From: Nostoc sp. FACHB-280
Lineage (GTDB): Bacteria > Cyanobacteriota > Cyanobacteriia > Cyanobacteriales > Nostocaceae
Reading direction: 5' to 3'
DNA: 64,000 nt
Assembly: GCF_014697615.1 (NCBI RefSeq)
Contig: NZ_JACJSD010000011.1
Location: 121,607-185,606, forward strand
In this document: positions 1-10,662 of the stretch, one piece after another
Numbering within the stretch: the stretch's first letter is position 1
Layout: each line of letters starts with the position of its first letter
Program-made: the position numbers and the translations under genes
The notes under the pieces: generated by a model
What the model was told of the DNA's origin: nothing
Seen by the model: the letters and a program-made list of their open reading frames with translations, nothing else
The model's database searches: none

Positions 1-1
1 G

Positions 2-2422
2 CAAGAACTAGCTGATTTAATTAAAACCACGCCATCGAATGACATTAAATATTTAATTATGGCAGAACGAGCCAGAATTAGAGAGTTAACTAATTCTGGC
101 ATTCGCAAACCAAAATTTTTACGTATTTATGTTACTTATACCGTAGAACCACATTCTACTAATGCCGATGATTGGATTGAAAAACTATTGGCTAGAGCAG
201 AATCTTGGTGGTTGAAATTTAAAGGCGAACTGGAAGAAATCGAGAATCAACGCCTTGAAACTGTAATTACCGAGGCTTATAAACAAGGTTTTAGCCGTTG
301 GGAACAGTTGTTATCTAACAAAATGGGGTTAGATATTAAACCTTTAAATGCAGAAGAACTTTGGGAAGAAGTTTGGTTGAGATTTAACGATACAACCCCC
401 ATAGAAATTCCGCAATTACTTACATTAGATGAAACTGGATTACATGAACAAGTTAACTCTGATTTAGCGAGTAGCAAATTGTTGGTCGAGAATGTCCACA
501 GTACAACTTTACTGATGGAATCCAGTGTACCTCGTGCCGATCGCCGTTGGGTATATATCAACAATCACTACGTCGGCGCGATGACATTTCTGGAAAAACC
601 CGGTGGTTGGCCGAATAAATTTTCCCAACTGCGGTACTTATGGGAATTATTAGCGAGAGAAAGCGTAGTTGATACCGAAATATTTTGTCAATTAACCGCC
701 GCCAATCCTGCCATAGTCAAAACCACCTTACAACGAGTGCTGAAACAGTCAAATGTTTCAGCACTTTTGGCACAAGAAAAAAGTAAAACAATTGATGTCA
801 ATGCCCAATTAAAATTAAAAAAATCGGTCGCAGCCCAAGAACAATTGTATGAAGGAGCCGTACCGATTCATACAGGGATTGCCATTTTTGTGCATCGTCC
901 CACCCAAGTAAAATTAGATGAAGCCATCAGATATATTGAAAACTGTTTTCAACGTCCAGCGCAAGTAATTCGAGAAACAGAATATGCCTGGAAAGTGTGG
1001 TTACAATCTCTGCCAATTGTTTGGGAAGGTTTGTTAGTTAAACCCTTTAACCGTAGACAATTGTATTTAACCAGTGAAGTGCCGGGATTAATGCCTTTAG
1101 TAATGACCAAAGCCGGCGATAAATATGGCTTTGAGTTAATAGCTGAAGAAGGTGGCACACCCATACATTTAGATATGTTTCACCAACACAAAAACTTGGC
1201 GTTGTTTGCTACTACCCGCGCCGGAAAATCTGTGTTGGTATCGGGAATTTTAACCCAGGCTTTAGCTCATAATATTCCTGTGGTGGCTCTAGATTTCCCC
1301 AAACCAGATGGGTCATCGACCTTTACCGACTATACCGAGTTTATGGAAGGGAATGGGGCGTACTTTGATATTTCCAAACAATCGAATAACTTATTTGAAC
1401 AACCAGATTTGCGATCGCTCTCTGCGGAAGAACAACGCGATCGCCTCCTGGATTATGTCGCCTTTCTCGAATCAGCCTTAATGACAATGGTCTTAGGCTC
1501 ATCCAGCGAAAATCAACTCCTCTCCCAAACTGTACGTTCTCTCCTCAACCTTGCATTAGGAGCCTTTTTTGCTGATGAAGGTATTCAAGAACGCTATCGC
1601 CTCGCCATCAACGGTGGATTTGGCAGCCCAGAATGGCAAAAAACCCCAACTTTACAAGATTTTCTCTATTTCTGTTCACCAGAACATCTGCGTCTCGATT
1701 CTGTGAGTGGTCGAGTCGAAGATGCACTCAGCCAAATTCAACTGCGCTTGCGGTTTTGGTTATCCAGCCGCGTTGGACAAGCTATTTCTGCACCATCCAG
1801 CTTTCCCACCGATGCTCAACTTTTAGTTTTTGCCCTGCGAAACCTCGCTGACAACGAAGATGCCGCCGTCCTTTCTTTAAGCGCCTATTCCGCCGCCTTG
1901 CGCCGCGCCTTAAGTAGTCCCGCTTCTATATTCTTCATTGATGAAGCGCCTATTTTGTTTGAATTTGACCAAATTGCCGACTTAGTAGGCAGAATTTGTG
2001 CCAACGGTGCCAAGGCGGGTATTCGCGTTATCTTATCAGCTCAAGACCCCGATACCATTGCTAAATCCAAAGCCTCATCCAAAATTCTGCAAAACTTATC
2101 CACCAGACTCATCGGACGGATTCAACCAGTCGCCGTTGATAGTTTCATCAATATATTGAAATATCCCCGCGATATTATTGCCCGTAATGCTTCTGAAAGC
2201 TTTTTCCCGCGCAAAGAAGGAGTTTACAGCCAATGGTTATTAGATGATAACGGCATCTATACATTTTGCCGCTACTATCCAGGTTACGAACAATTAGCGG
2301 TAGTTGCTAATAACCCCCATGAGCAAACTGCCCGCAGAAAAGTTATGCAACAACACAGTGATAAATACGAAGCTGTTTCTATTTTTGCCCGTCAATTATT
2401 AGCCTCTCTGCGCGGAGGATAA
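2..2422 (+). CDS. VirB4/TraC-like type IV secretion ATPase (5' partial)
   Basis: Likely the cytoplasmic ATPase that powers a type IV secretion or conjugation channel. The reading frame is open from base 2 with no stop before the first ATG at base 59, so the gene probably begins left of the window. A P-loop TTRAGKS lies at 1211-1231 (its first glycine is replaced by Ala in ATTRAGKS) and a Walker B stretch IFFIDEAP near 1927-1950, followed by an ILSAQDPDTIAKS segment typical of the VirB4/TraC/HerA fold. No signal peptide or obvious membrane segment is seen. It is followed at 124 bp by a secreted protein and then by VirB6-, VirB8-, VirB10- and VirB9-like genes on the same strand, which supports the assignment. 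Alternatives are other FtsK/HerA-type ATPases. The family call is firm; the VirB4 label rests partly on context. Confidence 0.8.
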   Translation, partial: QELADLIKTTPSNDIKYLIMAERARIRELTNSGIRKPKFLRIYVTYTVEPHSTNADDWIEKLLARAESWWLKFKGELEEIENQRLETVITEAYKQGFSRWEQLLSNKMGLDIKPLNAEELWEEVWLRFNDTTPIEIPQLLTLDETGLHEQVNSDLASSKLLVENVHSTTLLMESSVPRADRRWVYINNHYVGAMTFLEKPGGWPNKFSQLRYLWELLARESVVDTEIFCQLTAANPAIVKTTLQRVLKQSNVSALLAQEKSKTIDVNAQLKLKKSVAAQEQLYEGAVPIHTGIAIFVHRPTQVKLDEAIRYIENCFQRPAQVIRETEYAWKVWLQSLPIVWEGLLVKPFNRRQLYLTSEVPGLMPLVMTKAGDKYGFELIAEEGGTPIHLDMFHQHKNLALFATTRAGKSVLVSGILTQALAHNIPVVALDFPKPDGSSTFTDYTEFMEGNGAYFDISKQSNNLFEQPDLRSLSAEEQRDRLLDYVAFLESALMTMVLGSSSENQLLSQTVRSLLNLALGAFFADEGIQERYRLAINGGFGSPEWQKTPTLQDFLYFCSPEHLRLDSVSGRVEDALSQIQLRLRFWLSSRVGQAISAPSSFPTDAQLLVFALRNLADNEDAAVLSLSAYSAALRRALSSPASIFFIDEAPILFEFDQIADLVGRICANGAKAGIRVILSAQDPDTIAKSKASSKILQNLSTRLIGRIQPVAVDSFINILKYPRDIIARNASESFFPRKEGVYSQWLLDDNGIYTFCRYYPGYEQLAVVANNPHEQTARRKVMQQHSDKYEAVSIFARQLLASLRGG

Positions 2423-2545
2423 ACTGTTAAGCATATAAGAAAGTACATTGGGACAGCAGGGAGCAGGGGGCAGAGAGCAAGGGAGAAAATTTACTAATTT
2501 TAATTTGCCTAAATTCAATTCCTCACACAATCTCAGGTAAAATTT

Positions 2546-3316
2546 ATGCGGAAAACAACTTTATTCACATTCATCTTTTCTAGCTTATTAATTTTGCCAG
2601 CAATGGCACAACTCGGCAAAGTTTGGACTGATTTTCAATATTATTCTGTAGATTTACAAAACTATCTCAGAAGTAATGTTAATGAAACTTTTAGACCGCT
2701 AGATATTAGAACTCAAGGGGCGCTGAGTAATTACAGTGGTGACTTGAATTTACCTGATCCAGTGTCGGCTGGGAGACAAGTACGCAACGATATTATTATC
2801 AACTCCATCTCAGGAAGATATGAAAATAATTCCGCAGTCAATGGTGCAGGTGTGAGTAATGAAGTTAATCGCGTAGTTACTCGCGGTGCGGTAGTTGGGG
2901 TGCTAGGTAGAGAGGGACAAATACGCTTAAAAACTAAATTAGAAGATACAGAAAGAAGTATTGAAACTATTGCCCAGACTATTGAAGATGGTGATAGTTT
3001 TCTTGACAAAATTAAAGACCAGGTGTGTCAAGCAGTAAATAATCCAGCAATGCCCACTAGTCAAGCTTTATGTCAATCGAGTATACAACAAGACACAACT
3101 GTGAAAATTCTCCAAGAACAAGCAAAAATTAACGCGGAAAATCTTGCTCAAACTATCCAAACAAATCAGTCAATACAATACACTAATTTAAATTTAGCGA
3201 ATATTTCTCAGCAAGTTGAAGAAGCAAACCGTTCTCGGCGTGTTGATTCGGCTACAGAAGCAGCCAGACTTTTACGAACTGCTTCACAGACAGATTTATT
3301 TGGACGCGAACCATAA
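2546..3316 (+). CDS. Secreted protein in VirB5/TrbJ position of the T4SS block
   Basis: A 256-residue protein with a clear signal peptide (residues 1-21, cleavage after PAMA). The mature part is hydrophilic and rich in Gln, Asn and Arg, with coiled-coil-like helices in the second half (about 125-235). It sits between the VirB4-like ATPase and the VirB6-like membrane protein, where VirB5/TrbJ minor-pilus proteins often lie, and the 30-bp gap to the next gene suggests cotranscription. I see no motif that proves VirB5; the role is inferred from signal peptide, helical character and position. Two cysteines (in DQVCQAV and ALCQSS) could form a periplasmic disulfide. Confidence 0.5.
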   Translation: MRKTTLFTFIFSSLLILPAMAQLGKVWTDFQYYSVDLQNYLRSNVNETFRPLDIRTQGALSNYSGDLNLPDPVSAGRQVRNDIIINSISGRYENNSAVNGAGVSNEVNRVVTRGAVVGVLGREGQIRLKTKLEDTERSIETIAQTIEDGDSFLDKIKDQVCQAVNNPAMPTSQALCQSSIQQDTTVKILQEQAKINAENLAQTIQTNQSIQYTNLNLANISQQVEEANRSRRVDSATEAARLLRTASQTDLFGREP

Positions 3317-3346
3317 TCATTTATCATCAAAACAATGTGATTTAAA

Positions 3347-4390
3347 ATGCAGCTTTATCTTGCACAAGTTTTTCCCGGCATTACAGATACTCTAGAAAAT
3401 GGAGCAACAACAGCTAAAAGTATCGCTGAAAGCTGGGATAATCAATGGGTGAATTTATTACAAAATAACACTAGTAATAACTTGTATGGAGCCATCACCA
3501 ATTTAGGTGTATTTTTTGCTGTTGGAACACTGTTGTTTTTTATGGTGCAATGGCTGAAAGATGTCATTTACAGTGAATATTCTCGCCCGATATCTGGGTT
3601 AATTTGGCCGTTTGTAGTGGTAGTTTTATTAAGTAACCCTGGCAATGGTAGCGCACTTTCTAACCTGACTTTGGGTGTGAGGAATTTTATTAATACAGTA
3701 AATCAACAGGTAGTCACCACAGCCGATGCTGAACAAACTTATCAGCAAGCCATTAGCATGAGTGTGGCGGAAGAAGTTGCAGGTTCCTTACTGCGTCCTT
3801 GTCAAGCACTGACTGGTCAACAACAAACTGACTGTTTAAATAAAGCAACTGAACAAATTGATGACCTTTGGCAAGAATATAGAAATAGATATGGTAATCG
3901 AACTTGGATAGATAGATTAGAAAATCAAGTTAATCAAATTAAGTTCGGTACAGGAATTATCACTGATGCAGCATTTAACGCTCTGTTAGGTAATACAGGA
4001 CAAACAACTATTAAAAACTTTTTAATTTCATTACAATATGCTTTTCAAAATTTGCTAGAAGCTACGATGTTGCTGATAGCAGCTTTAGGCCCTATAGCCG
4101 TCGGCGCTTCATTATTACCTGTAGCAGGTAAGCCGATTTTTGCTTGGATTACCGGATTTTTAGCGGCGGGAATTGCCAAAATTTCTTTTAATATTGTGGC
4201 TGCATTAACATCCGCAGTGATTATTAATGGCCCAGGACAAGATATTAACACCAGTCCTGATTTAATGTGGTTTATTATCTTTTTGGGAATTTTAGCGCCG
4301 TTGTTATCGTTGTTCTTGGCTGCGGCTGGAGGGTTCGCAGTTTTCAGCGCGATTAATAATACTGAAAGTTTAGTGAGGAATAGAATTTAG
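3347..4390 (+). CDS. VirB6/TrbL-like polytopic T4SS membrane protein
   Basis: A 347-residue inner-membrane protein. Hydrophobic segments are visible at about residues 48-68 (GVFFAVGTLLFFMV), 83-98 (SGLIWPFVVVVLL), 230-260, 262-300 and 310-340; a hydrophilic loop rich in Gln and Asn lies between the second and third. This layout (early helices, large soluble loop, C-terminal helix cluster with Gly/Ala-rich stretches) is that of the VirB6/TrbL family, which forms the inner-membrane part of the channel. It is between VirB5-position and VirB8-like genes on the same strand. Subfamily is uncertain; T4SS membership is well supported by the block as a whole. Confidence 0.65.
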   Translation: MQLYLAQVFPGITDTLENGATTAKSIAESWDNQWVNLLQNNTSNNLYGAITNLGVFFAVGTLLFFMVQWLKDVIYSEYSRPISGLIWPFVVVVLLSNPGNGSALSNLTLGVRNFINTVNQQVVTTADAEQTYQQAISMSVAEEVAGSLLRPCQALTGQQQTDCLNKATEQIDDLWQEYRNRYGNRTWIDRLENQVNQIKFGTGIITDAAFNALLGNTGQTTIKNFLISLQYAFQNLLEATMLLIAALGPIAVGASLLPVAGKPIFAWITGFLAAGIAKISFNIVAALTSAVIINGPGQDINTSPDLMWFIIFLGILAPLLSLFLAAAGGFAVFSAINNTESLVRNRI

Positions 4391-4628
4391 CAAAAAAAGT
4401 ATGAAGTCTGAAGTCTGAAGTATGAAATGAAGAAACTCTGATAGTAAATATAACCTTTCTTAACCTAGTGAGGTACAGACAAAAATAATTAACCGCAGAT
4501 AAACGCAGATGGACGCAGATAGATTTTTTTCGTTAGTTAACTAGTAAATGCTATAAGGCTTTCAAGCAATTTAAAGACAGACTTTCTTCCCCTACTCACC
4601 ACTCCCTACTCCCTACTCCCCAGATCGT
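4391..4628. repeat. Intergenic heptad and cyanobacterial dispersed repeats
   Basis: This gap holds three short repeat tracts: AAGTCTG-type heptads at about 4401-4425, a CGCAGAT motif repeated three times at 4495-4520, and ACTCCCT-type heptads at 4597-4620 just before the next ATG. No gene or clear promoter is seen. Such tracts (STRR sequences) are known in heterocystous cyanobacteria. Confidence 0.6.
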
Positions 4629-5453
4629 ATGGTCAATTTACTTAAAAAAAGACAAGCCAAACAAACAGGAAGTGTATTGACAACTTTTGCGATCGCCACT
4701 TTCAGTTTGCAAATCTTAGTGTTAATTTTATTTATTATTCAAGGTTTAAATATCCGACAACTGAGTCTGAGAAAACCACCTAACTTTGTACAGATGATTG
4801 ATGGTAAGACACCCACCGCCACTGATGAGTTAGAACGGCACACGGAAAGCATCAGCCTGTTTGTCAGTAAAACCATGACTGCTATGTTTAATTGGTCAGG
4901 AAACTTACCACCCCAAAATATTGAAGAAGTTGCCAAACCTAAACCAGATCCAGGAATTCAAGTGCGAACTCTCAAAGGTGGTAACAGAAACGTCACCACT
5001 AGTACTTGGATAGCGAGTTTTGCGATTTCCGAAGACTTTCGTAAAGGTTTGTTAAGTGCGATCGCCGAACTCACACCCCCAGAAGTTTTTGCTAACAACA
5101 GCCAAAGCATCACCGCCCAACTAGTAATCAAGCGCCTTTATCCGCCCCAAAAAATTGCCCCTGGTAAATGGCGTGTCAGCATGGTAGCAGACTTAGTACA
5201 AACCAAACGCTCAGATAATCGCCGCAAAGTTACAGCATTTAATAAAGATTTATTAGTCCGTGCAGTTGATTATTTTCCCTATCCCTTGAGTGAAAATAGC
5301 ACAGACTTACAAAAAGCCATATACAGTACCCGCACAGATAAATTAGAAATTTATGAAATTCGGAACTTATGTTTAATAGATGAATATAATTCACCAGATG
5401 ATCAAACTAAGCAATGTCTTAATAATAAATCAAACAGTAATTTTCTCAGATAA
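4629..5453 (+). CDS. VirB8-like bitopic T4SS protein, copy 1
   Basis: A 274-residue protein with a short cytoplasmic N-terminus, one transmembrane helix (about residues 17-41, TTFAIATFSLQILVLILFII) and a long extracytoplasmic part, the topology of VirB8/TraE scaffold proteins. It is a paralogue of the protein at 5833-6513: after the helix both show (F/L)VQ(M/L)IDG, an ER-E-I-FV-T stretch and WS-PPQ. The tail carries Cys in LCLIDEY and QCLNN. VirB8 proteins tether the inner-membrane complex in the periplasm. Assignment comes from topology and position, not from a diagnostic motif. It ends 10 bp before a MITE insertion. Confidence 0.55.
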   Translation: MVNLLKKRQAKQTGSVLTTFAIATFSLQILVLILFIIQGLNIRQLSLRKPPNFVQMIDGKTPTATDELERHTESISLFVSKTMTAMFNWSGNLPPQNIEEVAKPKPDPGIQVRTLKGGNRNVTTSTWIASFAISEDFRKGLLSAIAELTPPEVFANNSQSITAQLVIKRLYPPQKIAPGKWRVSMVADLVQTKRSDNRRKVTAFNKDLLVRAVDYFPYPLSENSTDLQKAIYSTRTDKLEIYEIRNLCLIDEYNSPDDQTKQCLNNKSNSNFLR

Positions 5454-5470
5454 ATCTGCTAAATAATTAA

Positions 5471-5657
5471 GGCTCTCCCAGACTTGGGTTGATAAATTAA
5501 CACTAAAAAATGGCTCAAATGATTGATATAACAAGGTTTCGCTAATATAAAAACAATGATTTAATAAAAATTTACTTTATTACTCCTGAATCCCAGACTA
5601 TGTAAGGATTTAACCTGATATTAAGTATTAATTTGCTATAGCTAGTCTAGGAGAGCC
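5471..5657. mobile_element. MITE, 187 bp, with inverted ends and 8-bp target duplication
   Basis: Terminal inverted repeats GGCTCTCCCAGACT (5471-5484) and AGTCTAGGAGAGCC (5644-5657) match at 13 of 14 positions. The element is flanked by perfect direct repeats ATAATTAA at 5463-5470 and 5658-5665, i.e. an 8-bp target-site duplication. It encodes no protein, so it is a non-autonomous element. GG-starting ends and an 8-bp duplication fit mobilisation by an ISL3-like transposase (inference from family knowledge). It lies between the two VirB8-like paralogues. Confidence 0.85.
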
Positions 5658-5832
5658 ATAATTAAATCCCATTACCTAATCCCACTAAGTAAGTCGAAGA
5701 AAAAAACTATATTAATAAAGATTAATTAAACTAAAATCCTCTTCCCTCCTTGGTTGGTGAGCGTAGCCGAACCACTGCCTCCTGCCTTTTCCAAACTACA
5801 AATATTTACGTCGCTCTACTTAAATATTATTC

Positions 5833-6513
5833 ATGCAAATACTCAAAACCGAAAATAAAAAAAGCAACATTCTCCCCTTATTTGCCGTCGCTACTTTTGG
5901 GTTAAATATATTTGCCTTACTGCTGTTAATGTTTCATGGGTCAATGTTACAAGCTCTGAAACAACAACTAACGCCCCAAAGTTTGGTACAACTAATAGAT
6001 GGTCAAGCCGTCACAGTAGATCCTAAACCCAGCTTTGAAAGATATCCCGAAACCATTCGGCGGTTTGTGGGCGAAACCGTGAGTTTAATGCTCACTTGGT
6101 CAGATCAACAACCACCGCAAACAGCTTGGGATATCAGTTCTCAGATGGTATCCAATAACATTAAACAAAAATTACTCTTAGAAATCACCAGTTTAAAATC
6201 TGGTTCACAATTTCAAACTATTAATAAAGGTAGTGAATATGTATTAGTGATTGATAGTATTTCCCAACCTACCAAAATCACAGAGGGAACCTGGAAAGTA
6301 GAAATGTATGCTCACCAATTAAGTTTTACTAATTATGACAAATTAGGAGTATCCAGTCCTTTTAATAAACAAATTCTCGTTCAGGTTGTTGATGAACCTT
6401 TAACATCATTACCCGATAAACCGCTATCCTGGCATTTAGCTGCTTACCGTCTTGGCGAAGCAAGGCTACAAATTTACAATATATGTGACATAAAAGACAA
6501 AAATTGTTCTTAA
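5833..6513 (+). CDS. VirB8-like bitopic T4SS protein, copy 2
   Basis: A 226-residue paralogue of the upstream VirB8-like protein with one N-terminal transmembrane helix (about residues 14-37, LPLFAVATFGLNIFALLLLM) and a soluble extracytoplasmic domain. Conserved with copy 1: LVQLIDGQ, ER-PETI-FVGET and TWS-QQPPQ. It ends with two cysteines (ICDIKDKNC). The 24-bp gap to the VirB10-like gene suggests cotranscription with it. Two VirB8-type proteins could hetero-oligomerise, or one may have taken a different role; sequence alone does not decide. Confidence 0.55.
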   Translation: MQILKTENKKSNILPLFAVATFGLNIFALLLLMFHGSMLQALKQQLTPQSLVQLIDGQAVTVDPKPSFERYPETIRRFVGETVSLMLTWSDQQPPQTAWDISSQMVSNNIKQKLLLEITSLKSGSQFQTINKGSEYVLVIDSISQPTKITEGTWKVEMYAHQLSFTNYDKLGVSSPFNKQILVQVVDEPLTSLPDKPLSWHLAAYRLGEARLQIYNICDIKDKNCS

Positions 6514-6537
6514 ACATTTTTACCAAAGCCATATACC

Positions 6538-8112
6538 ATGACTTCATATTCCATTTCTTCAGAAATAAACCCTCAAGGTCTCACAAATCGCGCTCATTCC
6601 GATTCACAAAAACAGGCAGAATCTGCTGATTGGGAATCAAAAATTGCCAGATTGGTGGGTTTTGAAGATGAATCAAAAACGGTGAACGTCGAAGCCACCG
6701 AAGAACCAGACATTCCCGAAGCTTTAATCGAAGAACCACAAGAAGTTAAAACCACCCAACCCCTATCATCAAATCCTTTTGCTAAATTAACTTTAGTTGG
6801 CTCTGCCACCTTAGTAGTAGTTTTGTTAGCTGGGGGCTTTTTATCGCAAATTATGAGCGGCGGTGGTCAAAAATCAGCAACTCGTCCTGTTTCCGTTCCC
6901 ACTCCAGCCGCAGCCAATGCAGCACCCCGCCAGCAAGACTTACAACAACAAATCGAAGATTTAAAAACAAAATTAGCCCTATCCGAACAAGCCGATGATG
7001 TCGCCGCATCGCAACAAAGCTTGCGAAATCCAGCTAGATTGGTGTCATCGGTAGATAGTAGACCTGAGCGTACAGCTATCAGAAATGTCCGCCCAGCAGT
7101 CCAAGCACCAGCCCAGGTAGTGTATGTTCCACGTCAAGTTAATCAACCTCTAGCCAGACCTGCTGTTGTGCCACCGTTTATCCCCGAAACTCGCTCAGTC
7201 CCAGAATTACCACCACAAGCAGTTGTGACAACTCCACCTGCTCCACCAGACCCGCTACAAGAATGGTCAAAGTTAGCTAAATTAGGCAGTTATGGTCAAG
7301 TTTCCACCACTGGAACATCGGGAGTAAATATCAGTCAAGTTCCCCCAGTTGACAATAACGATAGAGTTACCTCACCAGAAGTCACACCGCCCCAAACCCA
7401 ACCACAACCTCAAACACCTCCTGGGCTTGGTACAACCCAAACTCAAGGGCCGAAGACGGTAGCAGTTGGTACTAGTACTAAGGCTGTAGTTGCTACAGCG
7501 ATTTTTGGCGAAACTACCAGAAGCAGAGGTAATGACAGAGATGATGATGAAGATAAAAATGTCTTTGTTATTCAATTAAAACAACCTTTAAAATCTATCG
7601 ACGGTCAAGTTGCAATTCCGGCAAAAACAGAGTTATTAGCTGAAATTAAATCTTTGTCTGATCAAGGTTTGTTACAGTTGAATGTGACCAAAATTGTCTC
7701 GCAAAAAGACGGTGTTTTAACAGAAACAACCTTGCCTAAAAATGCGATTATTATTCGTGGTGTGAAAGGTAGACCTTTAATTGCAAATAAATTTCCTAAT
7801 GCTGGTGGTGCGATCGCAAGTATGGATTTAGGGTTATTTGTATTGGGTGGTATTGGTAAAGCCGCAGAGTTATTTAACCGTACAGAGGCTCAAGTAGTCA
7901 CAACAACTGCTACAGGTACGATTGTGAGTAATACTAACCCCAGACGTAACATTGCAGCTGGGATCTTAGAAGGTGGTTTTAACTCTGTCATTCCCCAAAT
8001 TTCCCAACGAAACCAGCAAGAAATTGCTCGATTAACTCAACAAACTAACGTCTGGTTTATCTCTGCGGGTAAAGAAGTGGAAGTCTATGTCAATCAGCAA
8101 TTACAGTTTTAA
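6538..8112 (+). CDS. VirB10/TrbI-like T4SS core protein
   Basis: A 524-residue protein with VirB10/TrbI architecture: acidic cytoplasmic N-terminus (1-80), one transmembrane helix (about 84-106, TLVGSATLVVVLLAGGF), a coiled-coil/Pro-rich periplasmic linker (about 110-310) and a C-terminal beta-rich domain (about 320-515) with VFVIQLKQPL, QVAIPAKTELLAEI and a Gly/Ala-rich stretch before the end. VirB10 spans the envelope and links the inner-membrane energiser to the outer-membrane pore. It lies between VirB8-like and VirB9-like genes, as in classical T4SS operons. It is the strongest single marker, with the ATPase, that this block is a T4SS. Confidence 0.8.
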   Translation: MTSYSISSEINPQGLTNRAHSDSQKQAESADWESKIARLVGFEDESKTVNVEATEEPDIPEALIEEPQEVKTTQPLSSNPFAKLTLVGSATLVVVLLAGGFLSQIMSGGGQKSATRPVSVPTPAAANAAPRQQDLQQQIEDLKTKLALSEQADDVAASQQSLRNPARLVSSVDSRPERTAIRNVRPAVQAPAQVVYVPRQVNQPLARPAVVPPFIPETRSVPELPPQAVVTTPPAPPDPLQEWSKLAKLGSYGQVSTTGTSGVNISQVPPVDNNDRVTSPEVTPPQTQPQPQTPPGLGTTQTQGPKTVAVGTSTKAVVATAIFGETTRSRGNDRDDDEDKNVFVIQLKQPLKSIDGQVAIPAKTELLAEIKSLSDQGLLQLNVTKIVSQKDGVLTETTLPKNAIIIRGVKGRPLIANKFPNAGGAIASMDLGLFVLGGIGKAAELFNRTEAQVVTTTATGTIVSNTNPRRNIAAGILEGGFNSVIPQISQRNQQEIARLTQQTNVWFISAGKEVEVYVNQQLQF

Positions 8113-8139
8113 TTTTGACTTAGTTTAGCGATCGCAGTC

Positions 8140-8694
8140 ATGAAAAATGTTAAATTTCCTCCTTTCTTCTCTCTGGCCTCCTTAATTGTTTCCACCGGAG
8201 TCATACTGTTAGCTGGCCGAGCCATAGCCCAGAATACCGTTTTGCGCTCTATGCTTTCTTGTCAAGCACAAGGTTTAAGTGGTATAGAACCAACTATTAC
8301 CGTATCTTATGTGCAAGGTACAAACTTAAGCTTTTTACCGGCTGGTGAAACAATTAAAAAAGTCTGGTTAAATGATCCATCACAAGTAACCATCGACTTT
8401 GACGGGCCAGTTTGTACCCAGTTCGGACAAAATCAAAATTTCAATTCTGGAGATTGTAAAAACTCCGCCGCCAATGTAATTCAAATGCGACGCATTCCCA
8501 AGTTAAAAATTCCTGGACTTCCCAACACAGATAAAACACTGTTAACCGTGATTACTGAAGGGCAAGGCAAAAGTAAGCTTTACACATTTCGCGTGCTGTA
8601 TACAGATTCTGACCCTGGATATCATACCTTGGCAATTTATGGTGATGAAGCCACCACAGATAATAAATCGCCTTGTCTCAGATATCCACGCTAA
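8140..8694 (+). CDS. Short secreted VirB9/TrbG-like protein
   Basis: A 184-residue protein with a signal peptide (residues 1-30, cleavage after GRAIA). The mature part has FLPAGETIKKVWLNDPSQ and later LLTVITEGQGKSKLYTFRV, which resembles the start and end of the VirB9/TrbG N-terminal domain (interaction strand followed by 'L-V-T-...-Y-F'). It is much shorter than usual VirB9 proteins (about 250-300 residues) and seems to lack the C-terminal outer-membrane domain. It is the last gene of the rightward T4SS block, 27 bp after the VirB10-like gene. The VirB9 link is inference; a family search would settle it. Confidence 0.5.
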   Translation: MKNVKFPPFFSLASLIVSTGVILLAGRAIAQNTVLRSMLSCQAQGLSGIEPTITVSYVQGTNLSFLPAGETIKKVWLNDPSQVTIDFDGPVCTQFGQNQNFNSGDCKNSAANVIQMRRIPKLKIPGLPNTDKTLLTVITEGQGKSKLYTFRVLYTDSDPGYHTLAIYGDEATTDNKSPCLRYPR

Positions 8695-8775
8695 AAACCA
8701 ACACGGTTCAGATAAAAAAACAAAATTACAACAAAACCAGCAAATGATATGGCAGGGGGCAGGTAACAAGGTGAA

Positions 8776-8838
8776 AAGCTTTGTGGTGTCTAAGTTTTAT
8801 GATTTATCGATGTCCTAACCAACTTAGCTACTGCTATA
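8776..8838. repeat. Dispersed repeat, copy 1 (partner at 51337-51400)
   Basis: A roughly 63-bp non-coding segment containing ATGTCCTAACCAACTT and ending GCTACTGCTATA is repeated with about 80 percent identity at 51337-51400. Neither copy has obvious inverted ends. Confidence 0.65.
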
Positions 8839-8862
8839 ACTTAACAAAAAACGAAAAAGTAG

Positions 8863-8977
8863 TTTTGGAGGGGGTTTGGGGGACGCAACCGTCACCCAAT
8901 CGGGGGCTGGGGGAGAATCCCCCAAATCTTGCTTATAGAAATCAACTCTCATCACCTTAACTGAACCGTATTGAGAT
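8863..8977. repeat. Dispersed G-rich repeat, copy A (partner at 60394-60535)
   Basis: The 71-bp core begins TTTTGGAGGGGGTTTGGGGG and contains short inverted G/C runs (CCCAATCGGGGG, GGGGGAGAATCCCCC). It is nearly identical to 60394-60465. A second conserved block (AATCAACTCTCATCACCTTA) follows in both copies at a different distance, so the repeat is composite. It lies in the otherwise gene-free gap 8695-9039. Confidence 0.8.
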
Positions 8978-9039
8978 AAAAATAGCAAGTCAATCATGTA
9001 GAGGCCAGACACTTATCCAACCTCACCCCTAACCCCTTT

Positions 9040-10491
<1,452 letters not shown>

Positions 10492-10603
10492 AGTTATTGC
10501 CACCTATTATCACTAAACTATGTCATCTTATAATGACTCCTGACAAATATCAAGCTAAAAGAGTTTTGAGAAATAATGTCATTTGGTAGAGAAAAATAAA
10601 AAA

Positions 10604-10627
10604 TTGGAGTAGGTAGTGCTACTCCAA
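10604..10627 (-). terminator. Rho-independent terminator after the TauD-like gene
   Basis: A 9-bp perfect stem TTGGAGTAG / CTACTCCAA with a 6-base loop; on the minus strand it is followed by TTTTTTATTTTT. It lies 36 bp past the stop of the dioxygenase gene and probably ends the leftward organosulfur transcripts. Confidence 0.8.
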
Positions 10628-10662
10628 AAAATCACGCGGTACGGTACCTGGGAAATTCAAAT

